The translations under genes and the position numbers were made by a program. A DNA stretch of 7,068 nt. Origin: JAEHDI01 sp035455185 (GTDB lineage Bacteria; Acidobacteriota; Terriglobia; Bryobacterales; Bryobacteraceae). Below, one piece after another: positions 1 through 6,073 of this stretch. The DNA is taken from assembly GCA_035455185.1 (NCBI GenBank), contig DATIFQ010000125.1:1-7068 (forward strand). Reading direction: 5' to 3'. The first letter of the stretch is position 1. Every line of letters starts with the position of its first letter. Under the pieces are notes generated by a model. The model searched no databases. It saw nothing but the letters and a program-made list of their open reading frames with translations, and had not been told where the DNA came from.

Positions 1-1
1 C

Positions 2-640
2 GATGAGCGTGAAGAGTTCGAAGAGCATTACTTTTCCTGTCCGGAGTGCGCCGAGGAGGTAACAACCGGGGCGCTCTTGCGGGCGAATACGGCGGCCGTC
101 CTCCGCGACGAGGCGCAAAGGTCAACGGAAGTGCCGGTCCGTTCGGAGCCCGGCTGGCTGGCGTGGCTGGGATTGCGGCCAGCTTTGTCCGCCGCTTGGG
201 CCGCTGCTTGCGTGCTGTTCGCCGGCGTGGCTGTCTACCAGACGGCGTTTGTCGTCCCCAAGCTCAATGTCCAGTTGGCCGCGGCGCGGGCGCCGCAGGT
301 TTTCCAGGACGTTGTCCTGCGGCCATTGACGCGAGGAGAAGACACGGTAGTCAAAGCGGCGGCAAAAGGCGGGTACTCCGTACTGAAGGTACACTTGTCA
401 CCTGACGCTAGCTTCGCTCGTTACCGGGCGGAGATCCTGAACGAATCCGGCGAGGTTCTTTATCCGATCGACGCGGCTCCTCCTGCCGTTCCTGGCGATC
501 CTCTGCAATTCTTGGTTCACTCTTCAAGCGTGCCGCCCGGCACGTATACCTTAGTCGTTTTCGGGCGCCGCGATCCGGCCGAACCGGGACCCGGCTCCAG
601 ACTGGAGACTTACCGCTTTGCCGTTAAACAAGACAAGTGA
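2..640 (+). CDS. Membrane anti-sigma factor with zinc-finger (zf-HC2/ZAS) motif, 5'-truncated by the window edge
   Basis: The open frame enters from the left edge at base 2 and ends at TGA 638-640, giving 212 visible residues. The first visible residues contain HYFSCPEC (His9, Cys13, Cys16), the HX3CX2C signature of zinc anti-sigma (ZAS/zf-HC2) domains. These domains hold an ECF sigma factor at the inner face of the membrane. A hydrophobic stretch at about residues 61-82 is the single membrane segment. The remaining roughly 130 residues would be extracytoplasmic and look beta-rich (for example YSVLKVHLSPDASFARYRAEI and PPGTYTLVVFGRRDP), a plausible sensor domain of no family I recognise. A TTG at 77 could serve as a start, but it would remove the zinc motif, so the real start lies upstream. 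The cognate sigma gene is probably just off the window. The downstream gene follows after 7 bases, which implies co-transcription. Confidence 0.85.
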   Translation, partial: DEREEFEEHYFSCPECAEEVTTGALLRANTAAVLRDEAQRSTEVPVRSEPGWLAWLGLRPALSAAWAAACVLFAGVAVYQTAFVVPKLNVQLAAARAPQVFQDVVLRPLTRGEDTVVKAAAKGGYSVLKVHLSPDASFARYRAEILNESGEVLYPIDAAPPAVPGDPLQFLVHSSSVPPGTYTLVVFGRRDPAEPGPGSRLETYRFAVKQDK

Positions 641-642
641 GG
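639..642 (+). promoter_or_regulatory. Ribosome binding site (GAGG) that fixes the start of the 648 gene
   Basis: GAGG lies 5 bases before ATG 648 and overlaps the TGA stop of the anti-sigma gene. It favours ATG 648 over the in-frame TTG at 618, which lies inside the upstream gene and has no comparable site. Confidence 0.6.
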
Positions 643-647
643 CAAGA

Positions 648-1394
648 ATGTCAAACCAGAAGAGATTCATCTTCAGCGCTAGCGCAGTCGCGGTAGCGGA
701 CAACGCCGAGCCCCCCGGGCAGGCCGGGAAAGCCTGGGCCAGTGTCGCCCTTCCCATGACCGGAGGCACGGTTACCGCGGGACCCGTGTCTCAAACCGAT
801 CCAGTACTCTCCTTCAGTAATGCCAGAGCCGAAATCAAAGGCTGGTTCGACTCTGCATCTAACACCTACATCACCGAGAACTGGGTCCGGGTGGAAAGTT
901 TGGACGTCGAAGATTGGCTCCACGCCGACCGCGTCGAAGTGAAACTGACGTTCAAATTCCAGAAATCGTCCGAGCAACTGACGGCCGATCTGGTTACCGT
1001 TTATTCGGAACTGCGGGTTGACAACGCCCCAATTGCCAGCGCGCCCCCGAACACTCTTCCTGTCCATGACGCAGAGAATCACGCCCAATTCCGAAATCAC
1101 CTGGCTGCCGATCCTGGGGCCATCGGACTTTCGGGCAAGTTCAAGATAAAGAAATCGAAGGCTCACGCAAGCCTTGCCCAGAATCCCGGACTGAGCTTCG
1201 TAGATCCCAACTTTGGTTTCAAAGACAGCACCTTGCATCCGGGACGTCGCGTCTATCTAAGCGAGTGGGCGGAGGATGAAGACTGGCAGGGAATCGTCGG
1301 CCTGCGGGCCGTGTTTCTGGACCCCCAGGGCAACCTGCAGCGCCAGATCGTTGTGGCCGATTGGCTCGGTAACAACGGACAGTTCTATCCATAA
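648..1394 (+). CDS. Unrecognised 248-residue protein between anti-sigma and TPR-CHAT genes
   Basis: I do not recognise this family. The start is ATG 648, preceded by GAGG; the stop is TAA 1392-1394. There is no signal peptide, lipobox or membrane segment, so it is probably cytoplasmic unless exported by an unusual route. The N-terminal 50 residues are rich in Ala, Gly and Pro and look flexible. From about residue 52 the protein alternates hydrophobic and polar residues as in beta sandwiches (DRVEVKLTFKFQ, residues 94-105; LTADLVTVYSELRV, 111-124; GIVGLRAVFLDPQG, 215-228). A lysine-rich patch, KFKIKKSKAH, sits at 164-173. Aromatic and acidic residues cluster near 203-213 (YLSEWAEDEDW). It contains no cysteine at all. 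Base composition is visibly less GC-rich than the CHAT gene. Its place between an anti-sigma factor and a protease makes it a candidate partner or substrate, but that is inference only. Confidence 0.8.
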   Translation: MSNQKRFIFSASAVAVADNAEPPGQAGKAWASVALPMTGGTVTAGPVSQTDPVLSFSNARAEIKGWFDSASNTYITENWVRVESLDVEDWLHADRVEVKLTFKFQKSSEQLTADLVTVYSELRVDNAPIASAPPNTLPVHDAENHAQFRNHLAADPGAIGLSGKFKIKKSKAHASLAQNPGLSFVDPNFGFKDSTLHPGRRVYLSEWAEDEDWQGIVGLRAVFLDPQGNLQRQIVVADWLGNNGQFYP

Positions 1395-3919
1395 TGCGGT
1401 GGTGTCCGGCTTTGGTCCTGTTGCTGGCGGCATGCGGCTGCCGTCTGGGGGAAAAGCCTGACAAGCTGTATCAAGAAGCTCAACGCGAGATGCGGCATCA
1501 GAACCTCGATGCCGCTCTCGCGCACGCCGAGCAAGGTTTGGCGGCCTTCAAAGGCAGGAGGGAATCGCCGTGGCACTGGCGGTTCCTTCTGCTCAAAGCC
1601 GAAATCCTCTCCGGAAAAGGCAGGGCGGCCGACGCCCTGAAACTCCTCGACCATCCCGCCCCGGGCTCTCCCGATGCCGAACTTGCCGCCCGCTTGAAGA
1701 TGCAACAGGGCTACGCCGCGTTTCGCCTCAACCGATACCAGGATAGCCTGCGTCTTCTGGACGAAGCGCTCGGGATTGCCGCACACGTGAGCTCGCCGGC
1801 GCTCGTCGCTGAAATCCAGAACAAGCGCGGGGCGCCGTTCGTCCTGCTCGGCCGGCCCGATGAGGCGGAACAGGCTTTCCGGAATGCGTTGGAACAAGCC
1901 CGCCGAGCGGGTGATTCCTATCTCGAAGTCTCCGCGCTCGGCAACCTGGGATCCACGCGGCTGTTCACCGAACGATTCGACGAGGCGATCGTCAGCTTCG
2001 AACAGATGCTGCCGCTGGCGCGGAAGGGCGGCTCTCCCCGCATCATTGGCCGGACTCTGCACAACCTCGGCATCTGTTACCGGAGCCTCGGAGACATTGA
2101 CCGGGCCCTCCAGTGTTACCGCGAAGCGGAGCCACTCTATGCCCAGGCGGGCGATGTCCAACCGAACTTCGACCTTCTGGGGGATCTCGGCAATGTCTAT
2201 ATGACGACGCGGCAGTATGAGCGAGCCGCCGACTCCTTTCGCAAGGCGCTGGACTTCTCCCGGAAGGCCGGAAATCGCCTCTATGCCGCCGAATGGCTCA
2301 ACAACCTCGCTGCGCTATCGATCGAACTGGGTGATCTACCTGCTGCCGGGAGCTACGTCCGGGAAAGCCTGGCCGCCCTGAGCAAGATCGAGCAACCGGC
2401 CCGGGATAAGGGGATGCTCGAACCGTTGCTGAACTCTGCTCGGATCGAAGCGGCGCGCGGGAATTCGTCCAAAGCGGAGGAGATGTACCTCCGTGCGATC
2501 GCGGGTGCGCCGAAGCTCGGAGCGCCTCGAGTGTCGCTCGAAGCGCGCGCCCGCCTCGGCAGCCTCTACGTCCGTGCCGGCCGCTGGGACCGGGCCGGCC
2601 GCCTGCTCCGTGACCTGGCCTCGACGATCGAGTCCACCCGCTCGAAGCTCAAACGCGACGAGTGGAAACTGACCTTTCAGTCGAGCATTATTCCGTTCTA
2701 TGAGGAATACGTCAGCCTGCTCATGGAGAAAGGCGAGACCGTTCGGGCGCTGGAAGTGGCCGAATCCGGCCGGGCACGGGTTCTGGCCGAGAAACTCGAC
2801 CTGGCCGGCAAGCCGCAAACCGTAACCGTGGCCGCCTTGAGGAACAAGGCGCGCGCGCTGAACGCGATCCTGCTCTCGTTCTGGCTTGCTCCGAAGCAGT
2901 CCTACCTCTGGGTCGTCACGCCGTCGGCCGTCAGGAGTTTCACCCTGCCCCCGAAGAAGGAAATCGAGCGCCTCGTCGAAGCGTGCAGCAACCTGATCCT
3001 GCGAATGGAGGATCTCCGGTATTCGGAAAACCCCGCGGGCCGGCAGCTCTACCAGACGCTGCTGGCCGAAGCAGAGCGGCTGATTCCAGCGGGATCTAGA
3101 GTTGTCGTGGTCCCCGACGGCGCACTCCACGGGATGAACCTTGAGGCGCTCGTGACGGGTGGCGTCCAGCCCCGCTACTGGATTGAGGACGTGTCGCTCG
3201 CGGTGGCGCCGTCGCTGGCGCTACTCGATACGGCGGACGCGCGCGCGCCTGCCGGCGACAGCCTGCTGTTGATCGGCGACCCGGCGGCGTCCTCTCCGGA
3301 GTTCCCTCGGCTGCCCGAATCCGCTACGGAGATACGCGACATTCGCGCGCAGTTTGACCCGGCGAGATCCACCGTTCTCACCGGAGCGGACGCCAGGCCC
3401 GAGGAGTACGGCCGCGCCGGGCCCGGCCGCTTCGCGCTGATTCACTTCGCCGCTCACGCCGTCGCCAACCGGGAGAGCCCGCTCGACTCGGCGGTCATCC
3501 TCTCCGGCGGTCCCGACTCTTTTAAGCTGTACGCCCGCGACGTGGCCCGCATCCCGCTTCGGGCCGAGTTGGTCACGATCTCGGCCTGCCGTGGGGCTGG
3601 TGCCAGGATGTACGCCGGCGAGGGATTGGTGGGCTTCTCCTGGGCGTTCCTCCAGGCCGGGGCGAGGAACGTGATCGCCGGGCTTTGGGATGTGAGCGAC
3701 CGGTCGACCGCCCTTCTGATGTCGCGGCTCTACGCGGAACAACGGCAGGGCAAAGGTCCGGCGGACGCTCTTCGCGCCGCCAAGCTGTCCTTGCTCGCCG
3801 AGCCGGCCTGGCGGCGGCCCTATTATTGGGCGCCGTTCGAGTTGTTCACCCGCGCCGCTCCGTTCCATTCCGCGGGAATCGGCCGGCGGGTGAAACGTTC
3901 GGCCGCGTCCGCGCACTAA
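1394..3919 (+). CDS. TPR-repeat lipoprotein with C-terminal CHAT (caspase-like) peptidase domain
   Basis: The protein has 841 residues. ATG 1394 shares its A with the preceding TAA (TAATG) and has no good ribosome site of its own, so translation is probably coupled to the upstream gene. The N-terminus is a lipoprotein signal: a short hydrophobic run ending in the lipobox LAAC with Cys14, which predicts membrane anchoring outside the cytoplasm. Residues about 24-412 form roughly ten TPR helix pairs (for example ALGNLGSTRLFTERFDEAIV at 181-200 and LGNVYMTTRQYERAADSFRKA at 265-285), a protein-binding scaffold. Residues about 450-820 are the CHAT domain of clan CD: AESGRARVLAEKL (456-468), VPDGALHGMNLEAL (573-586), the His motif HFAAHA (His688) and the Cys motif SACRGAG (Cys732) followed by GEGLVGFSWAFLQAGARNVIAGLW. 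Both catalytic residues are present, so an active cysteine peptidase is expected. The residue after His688 is Ala where I recall Gly being usual. Confidence 0.92.
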   Translation: MRWCPALVLLLAACGCRLGEKPDKLYQEAQREMRHQNLDAALAHAEQGLAAFKGRRESPWHWRFLLLKAEILSGKGRAADALKLLDHPAPGSPDAELAARLKMQQGYAAFRLNRYQDSLRLLDEALGIAAHVSSPALVAEIQNKRGAPFVLLGRPDEAEQAFRNALEQARRAGDSYLEVSALGNLGSTRLFTERFDEAIVSFEQMLPLARKGGSPRIIGRTLHNLGICYRSLGDIDRALQCYREAEPLYAQAGDVQPNFDLLGDLGNVYMTTRQYERAADSFRKALDFSRKAGNRLYAAEWLNNLAALSIELGDLPAAGSYVRESLAALSKIEQPARDKGMLEPLLNSARIEAARGNSSKAEEMYLRAIAGAPKLGAPRVSLEARARLGSLYVRAGRWDRAGRLLRDLASTIESTRSKLKRDEWKLTFQSSIIPFYEEYVSLLMEKGETVRALEVAESGRARVLAEKLDLAGKPQTVTVAALRNKARALNAILLSFWLAPKQSYLWVVTPSAVRSFTLPPKKEIERLVEACSNLILRMEDLRYSENPAGRQLYQTLLAEAERLIPAGSRVVVVPDGALHGMNLEALVTGGVQPRYWIEDVSLAVAPSLALLDTADARAPAGDSLLLIGDPAASSPEFPRLPESATEIRDIRAQFDPARSTVLTGADARPEEYGRAGPGRFALIHFAAHAVANRESPLDSAVILSGGPDSFKLYARDVARIPLRAELVTISACRGAGARMYAGEGLVGFSWAFLQAGARNVIAGLWDVSDRSTALLMSRLYAEQRQGKGPADALRAAKLSLLAEPAWRRPYYWAPFELFTRAAPFHSAGIGRRVKRSAASAH

Positions 3920-3933
3920 AGGGTTGGAAGCCG

Positions 3934-3979
3934 AAACCGTGAGGCGGCGCAGTTGCTCTCAGGAGCACCCTCGGTTTTT
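3934..3979 (+). terminator. Possible intrinsic terminator after the TPR-CHAT gene
   Basis: AAACCG (3934-3939) and AGG (3942-3944) can pair with CCTCGGTTT (3969-3977), with two unpaired bases (TG 3940-3941). An inner hairpin GCTC-TCAG-GAGC sits at 3955-3966, and the 3' arm runs into T5 (3975-3979). It lies 14 bases past the CHAT stop, a sensible place for operon termination. The stem is bulged and partly A-T, so this is tentative. Confidence 0.35.
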
Positions 3980-4131
3980 CCCCACAACGACCGCAGTACC
4001 AACCTCGAAACGGCTTGCCCGCCCTAGCATCCGCGCCGCCTCCGACACTCCGTCTGCTCAATCTTCCCGTGGCGCAGAAAAATTCTCCTTCGTCTGAAAC
4101 GCCGCGGCCCGCAATGTCACTAACAGGGTAA

Positions 4132-4177
4132 GAATCGAGATTTCTTGTTTCTTCGCCGGTACAAGAAATTCTCATTC
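4132..4177. repeat. Long imperfect inverted repeat (16-bp stem, 12-base loop)
   Basis: GAAT (4132-4135), GAGA (4137-4140) and TTTCTTGT (4141-4148) pair with ACAAGAAA (4161-4168), TCTC (4170-4173) and ATTC (4174-4177). Only C4136 and T4169 are bulged; the loop is 4149-4160. No T-run follows on either strand, so it is not a terminator by itself. It abuts the next hairpin with no spacer, so in RNA the two could stack. Confidence 0.75.
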
Positions 4178-4217
4178 GAGGGCCATGGCCAACGGAGGGG
4201 CCGCGGCCCTCTTTTTT
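4178..4217 (+). terminator. Rho-independent terminator, + strand
   Basis: GAGGGCC (4178-4184) pairs with GGCCCTC (4205-4211). An inner GGCC (4187-4190) pairs with GGCC (4199-4202) across a 2x2 internal loop, leaving the 8-base loop 4191-4198. T6 (4212-4217) follows directly. On the - strand the hairpin is not followed by a T-run, so it acts on + strand transcripts. It lies about 260 bases beyond the TPR-CHAT stop, so it ends either a read-through transcript or a separate small RNA. Confidence 0.75.
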
Positions 4218-4274
4218 GGCCTCGTTCGGGGGAACTGTGGGCGACTGTGATGTTTCGAAGAGTGGGCCGGCGGA

Positions 4275-5549
4275 TTATGCGAAGACCGGAATGACGGAGT
4301 TCCCGTAAGGGCGACCGGCCTTCACAGTAGCCATAGGCCGCAGACGCCACTTTCCAGGCCGCTTGTCACCCATAGAATCGACCATTTCCCACGGCGCTTC
4401 GCGCAGTTCGAAAACGGCGACATCCGCGGTTGCCCCCACACCAAGCGAGCCGGTACCGGAAGCAAACACCAGCGCTTTTGCAGGATTCGCGGTCGCCCGC
4501 CGAATTACCTCCTCCAAACTGATTCCCATGTGGAGGAATTTGGATAACGTTGTCGCTAAATCGTAAACCGGCCCGTTGATATTGCCCTGGTGGATGTCGC
4601 TAGATATCGTTCCCGGCAAGACGTCCTGCGGGAACGCTTTCTCCGCAGTCCGGAAAGAGAAGCTTCCGGCGCCATGGCCGACATCCAGCAGAATGCCGCT
4701 TTCGACAGCTTTACGCACTTCGGACAAAATGCGGTCACGGTCATCAAGGATCCCCCCTGCACGACCGTGGTAACTATGAGTAATCAGATCTCCGGGCTTC
4801 AGCATCGTTAGAATCTTGGACAGCGGCGAATGTGTGTCGCCTATATGCGCCATCAGCGGCAGGCCAACGGCATCGGCCGCCTCCCTCGCCAAGCCGAGAG
4901 CCTGAAGATCGTTCTCACCGGCAATATTCCTGCTGAGACGAACCTTCACCCCTAAGATCACGTCGCGGTTCTGCTCAATCATGCGGATCGCGAGCTTGGG
5001 ATTGGCGTAGCGTAAGTCCAACAATTCACCGAATGGATTCCCGTTGGAGTAGGTGGACTGACCCACGACAGAGATATTAAGTAGCGCAAAGACCCGGGTT
5101 TCCACCATCCGAACGACGTATTGCCGGAACCCCGGGAACGTGTGGGCTCCGGCTGAACCTGCATCGACCACCGTAGTGGCACCCTTAGCAATGCAATTCG
5201 GGTCGGCGGGTATTCCCAGCGGGGCGACGCCGTCATAGACGTGCACATGCACATCGACCAGCCCGGGTGTCACGATCATTTTCCTGGCATCAAGCACTTG
5301 ACGGGCTTCGGATTCCGCAATTCCGCTGGCTATGCGTCTGACCTTCCCCTCACGAATCGCAATGTCCACATCCGCGGAAAGGTCTTGTGAGGGGTCGATG
5401 ACATGCCCACCCCGGATCAGGAGATCGTATTGCGGGGAGGCGCCGGTTTGCTGAGCGAGGAGCGGTCCGGCTTGCTCATAGAGAGTGCATGTCAAAGAGG
5501 GAAGTAGAATACTCCGACCCAGGAACCGCCGGCGAGACGTGAGTAGCAT
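4275..5549 (-). CDS. Tat-exported metal-dependent amidohydrolase (dihydroorotase/deacetylase-like)
   Basis: The 424-residue protein belongs to the amidohydrolase superfamily, whose TIM-barrel enzymes use one or two divalent metals to hydrolyse C-N bonds. Ligands are visible in order: HVH (His101, His103) in the family motif GLVDVHVHVYDG, a likely carboxylated Lys202 in ILGVKVRLS, His235 in LMAHIGDTH, His258 in ITHSYHG, and Asp318 in ISSDIHQGN. A typical small beta domain flanks the barrel (DLLIRGGHVIDP at 42-53; GATADVAVFELR at 372-383). The spacing best fits the dihydroorotase-like/deacetylase subgroup rather than true pyrimidine-pathway dihydroorotase; the substrate cannot be read from sequence. 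The N-terminus SRRRFLG followed by a hydrophobic stretch is a twin-arginine signal, consistent with export after metal loading. ATG 5549 is the first start after an in-frame stop (5565-5567), so the start is well constrained; the ribosome site is weak. It is convergent with the CHAT gene and divergent from the 5654 gene. Confidence 0.9.
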   Translation of the reverse strand: MLLTSRRRFLGRSILLPSLTCTLYEQAGPLLAQQTGASPQYDLLIRGGHVIDPSQDLSADVDIAIREGKVRRIASGIAESEARQVLDARKMIVTPGLVDVHVHVYDGVAPLGIPADPNCIAKGATTVVDAGSAGAHTFPGFRQYVVRMVETRVFALLNISVVGQSTYSNGNPFGELLDLRYANPKLAIRMIEQNRDVILGVKVRLSRNIAGENDLQALGLAREAADAVGLPLMAHIGDTHSPLSKILTMLKPGDLITHSYHGRAGGILDDRDRILSEVRKAVESGILLDVGHGAGSFSFRTAEKAFPQDVLPGTISSDIHQGNINGPVYDLATTLSKFLHMGISLEEVIRRATANPAKALVFASGTGSLGVGATADVAVFELREAPWEMVDSMGDKRPGKWRLRPMATVKAGRPYGNSVIPVFA

Positions 5550-5565
5550 GAGTCCAAGGGTATTT

Positions 5566-5580
5566 CAGGCATTTGGCCTG
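5566..5580. repeat. Small inverted repeat CAGGC-N5-GCCTG in the divergent promoter region
   Basis: Perfect 5-base arms (5566-5570 and 5576-5580) surround ATTTG. It lies 17 bases upstream of the amidohydrolase start and overlaps the weak -10 candidate of that gene, so it could be a repressor site. Arms this short may occur by chance in GC-rich DNA. Confidence 0.3.
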
Positions 5581-5600
5581 TCGCAAGCTGGAATCGTCAA
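5571..5600 (-). promoter_or_regulatory. Weak promoter candidate for the amidohydrolase
   Basis: On the - strand, TTGACG (5600-5595) is a near-consensus -35 box. Eighteen bases further is CCAAAT (5576-5571), a poor -10 box. Transcription would start near 5564, leaving a leader of about 15 bases. The -10 is weak and the vegetative promoter consensus of this organism is unknown. Confidence 0.25.
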
Positions 5601-5653
5601 CGTGTCCGCTGCGCACGAATTGCCGGCAGGCACGCGATCGACGTCGCGATAGA

Positions 5654-6073
5654 ATGAAAGTAGTGAGACGCCGAGGGTTCCTGCTCAGCCTGCTTCTGGG
5701 TATCCCCGCACTGGCTGAAACCGGAAAAGAGACCGTGCGCGGGACACTCGTCCAGCAGAAGGACCGCAAACCGTCGCTGAGAACGAAAGAGGGCAAGACG
5801 GTTTTTCTCGACGGCGACGAGCCGACGCGGGGTGTGCTAAACGATCCCCGGCTCGCAGGTTCCGATTTCGAGGCGCTCGGCCATTTCGAGTCGCCCGGGA
5901 ACTTCCGGATCGACCCCATCCATCTTCGCGCCATGTTCGTCTACAAGGACGGCAAGAAGCTCTTCATCACCTACTGGTGCGAAGTTTGCGCCATTCGAAC
6001 GTACACGCCCGGCAAGTGCTGGTGCTGCCAGGAAGAAACCGCCCTCGACCTCCGCGAGCACGACCAACCATAA
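5654..6073 (+). CDS. Small exported protein with C-terminal CxxC-x9-CxCC motif, function unknown
   Basis: The protein has 139 residues. ATG 5654 was chosen over an earlier in-frame start (5573) because it places a clean export signal at the very N-terminus: a basic start with RRGFL, a hydrophobic stretch LLSLLLGIPA, then ALA cleaved before Glu22. RRGFL also fits a Tat signal loosely. The mature part looks like a small beta domain (ETVRGTLVQQKDRKPSLRTK; GKTVFLDGD; FEALGHF). It ends in a cysteine cluster, Cys109, Cys112, Cys122, Cys124 and Cys125, within WCEVCAIRTYTPGKCWCCQEE, which looks like a metal (zinc) knuckle or a redox site. I recall similar short proteins in Acidobacteria annotated as hypothetical, but cannot name a family. 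No clear ribosome site precedes the ATG. Its stop overlaps the next start by one base, so the two genes are probably translated together. Confidence 0.8.
   Translation: MKVVRRRGFLLSLLLGIPALAETGKETVRGTLVQQKDRKPSLRTKEGKTVFLDGDEPTRGVLNDPRLAGSDFEALGHFESPGNFRIDPIHLRAMFVYKDGKKLFITYWCEVCAIRTYTPGKCWCCQEETALDLREHDQP

Larger units (their letters stand above)
3920..4274. other. Convergent intergenic region without a supported gene
   Basis: These 355 bases lie between the stop of the TPR-CHAT gene (+) and the stop of the amidohydrolase (-). No reading frame here has a convincing start, ribosome site or protein-like composition. The region holds the possible terminator at 3934-3979, the hairpin at 4132-4177 and the terminator at 4178-4217. 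The stretch from about 3981 to 4130 shows nothing I can name. I found no clear terminator for the - strand amidohydrolase. Confidence 0.7.

Noticed and set aside
651..1238. - strand open frame opposite the unknown 648-1394 gene
   Set aside because: This was weighed seriously because the + strand protein is unrecognised. The + frame has a good ribosome site and fits tightly between two coupled genes, so the - frame is the shadow.
1385..2161. - strand open frame opposite the start of the TPR-CHAT gene
   Set aside because: Antisense shadow of TPR-coding sequence; no domain, signal or ribosome site. The same holds for 2336-3130 and 3221-3916.
5633..5648. Hairpin CGCGA-N6-TCGCG just before ATG 5654
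   Set aside because: Short GC-rich stems like this arise by chance; no evidence that it controls the start.
5476..5934. - strand open frame spanning the divergent gap
   Set aside because: It would overlap both well-supported genes; composition (Ser/Arg-rich) is not protein-like and no motif is visible.
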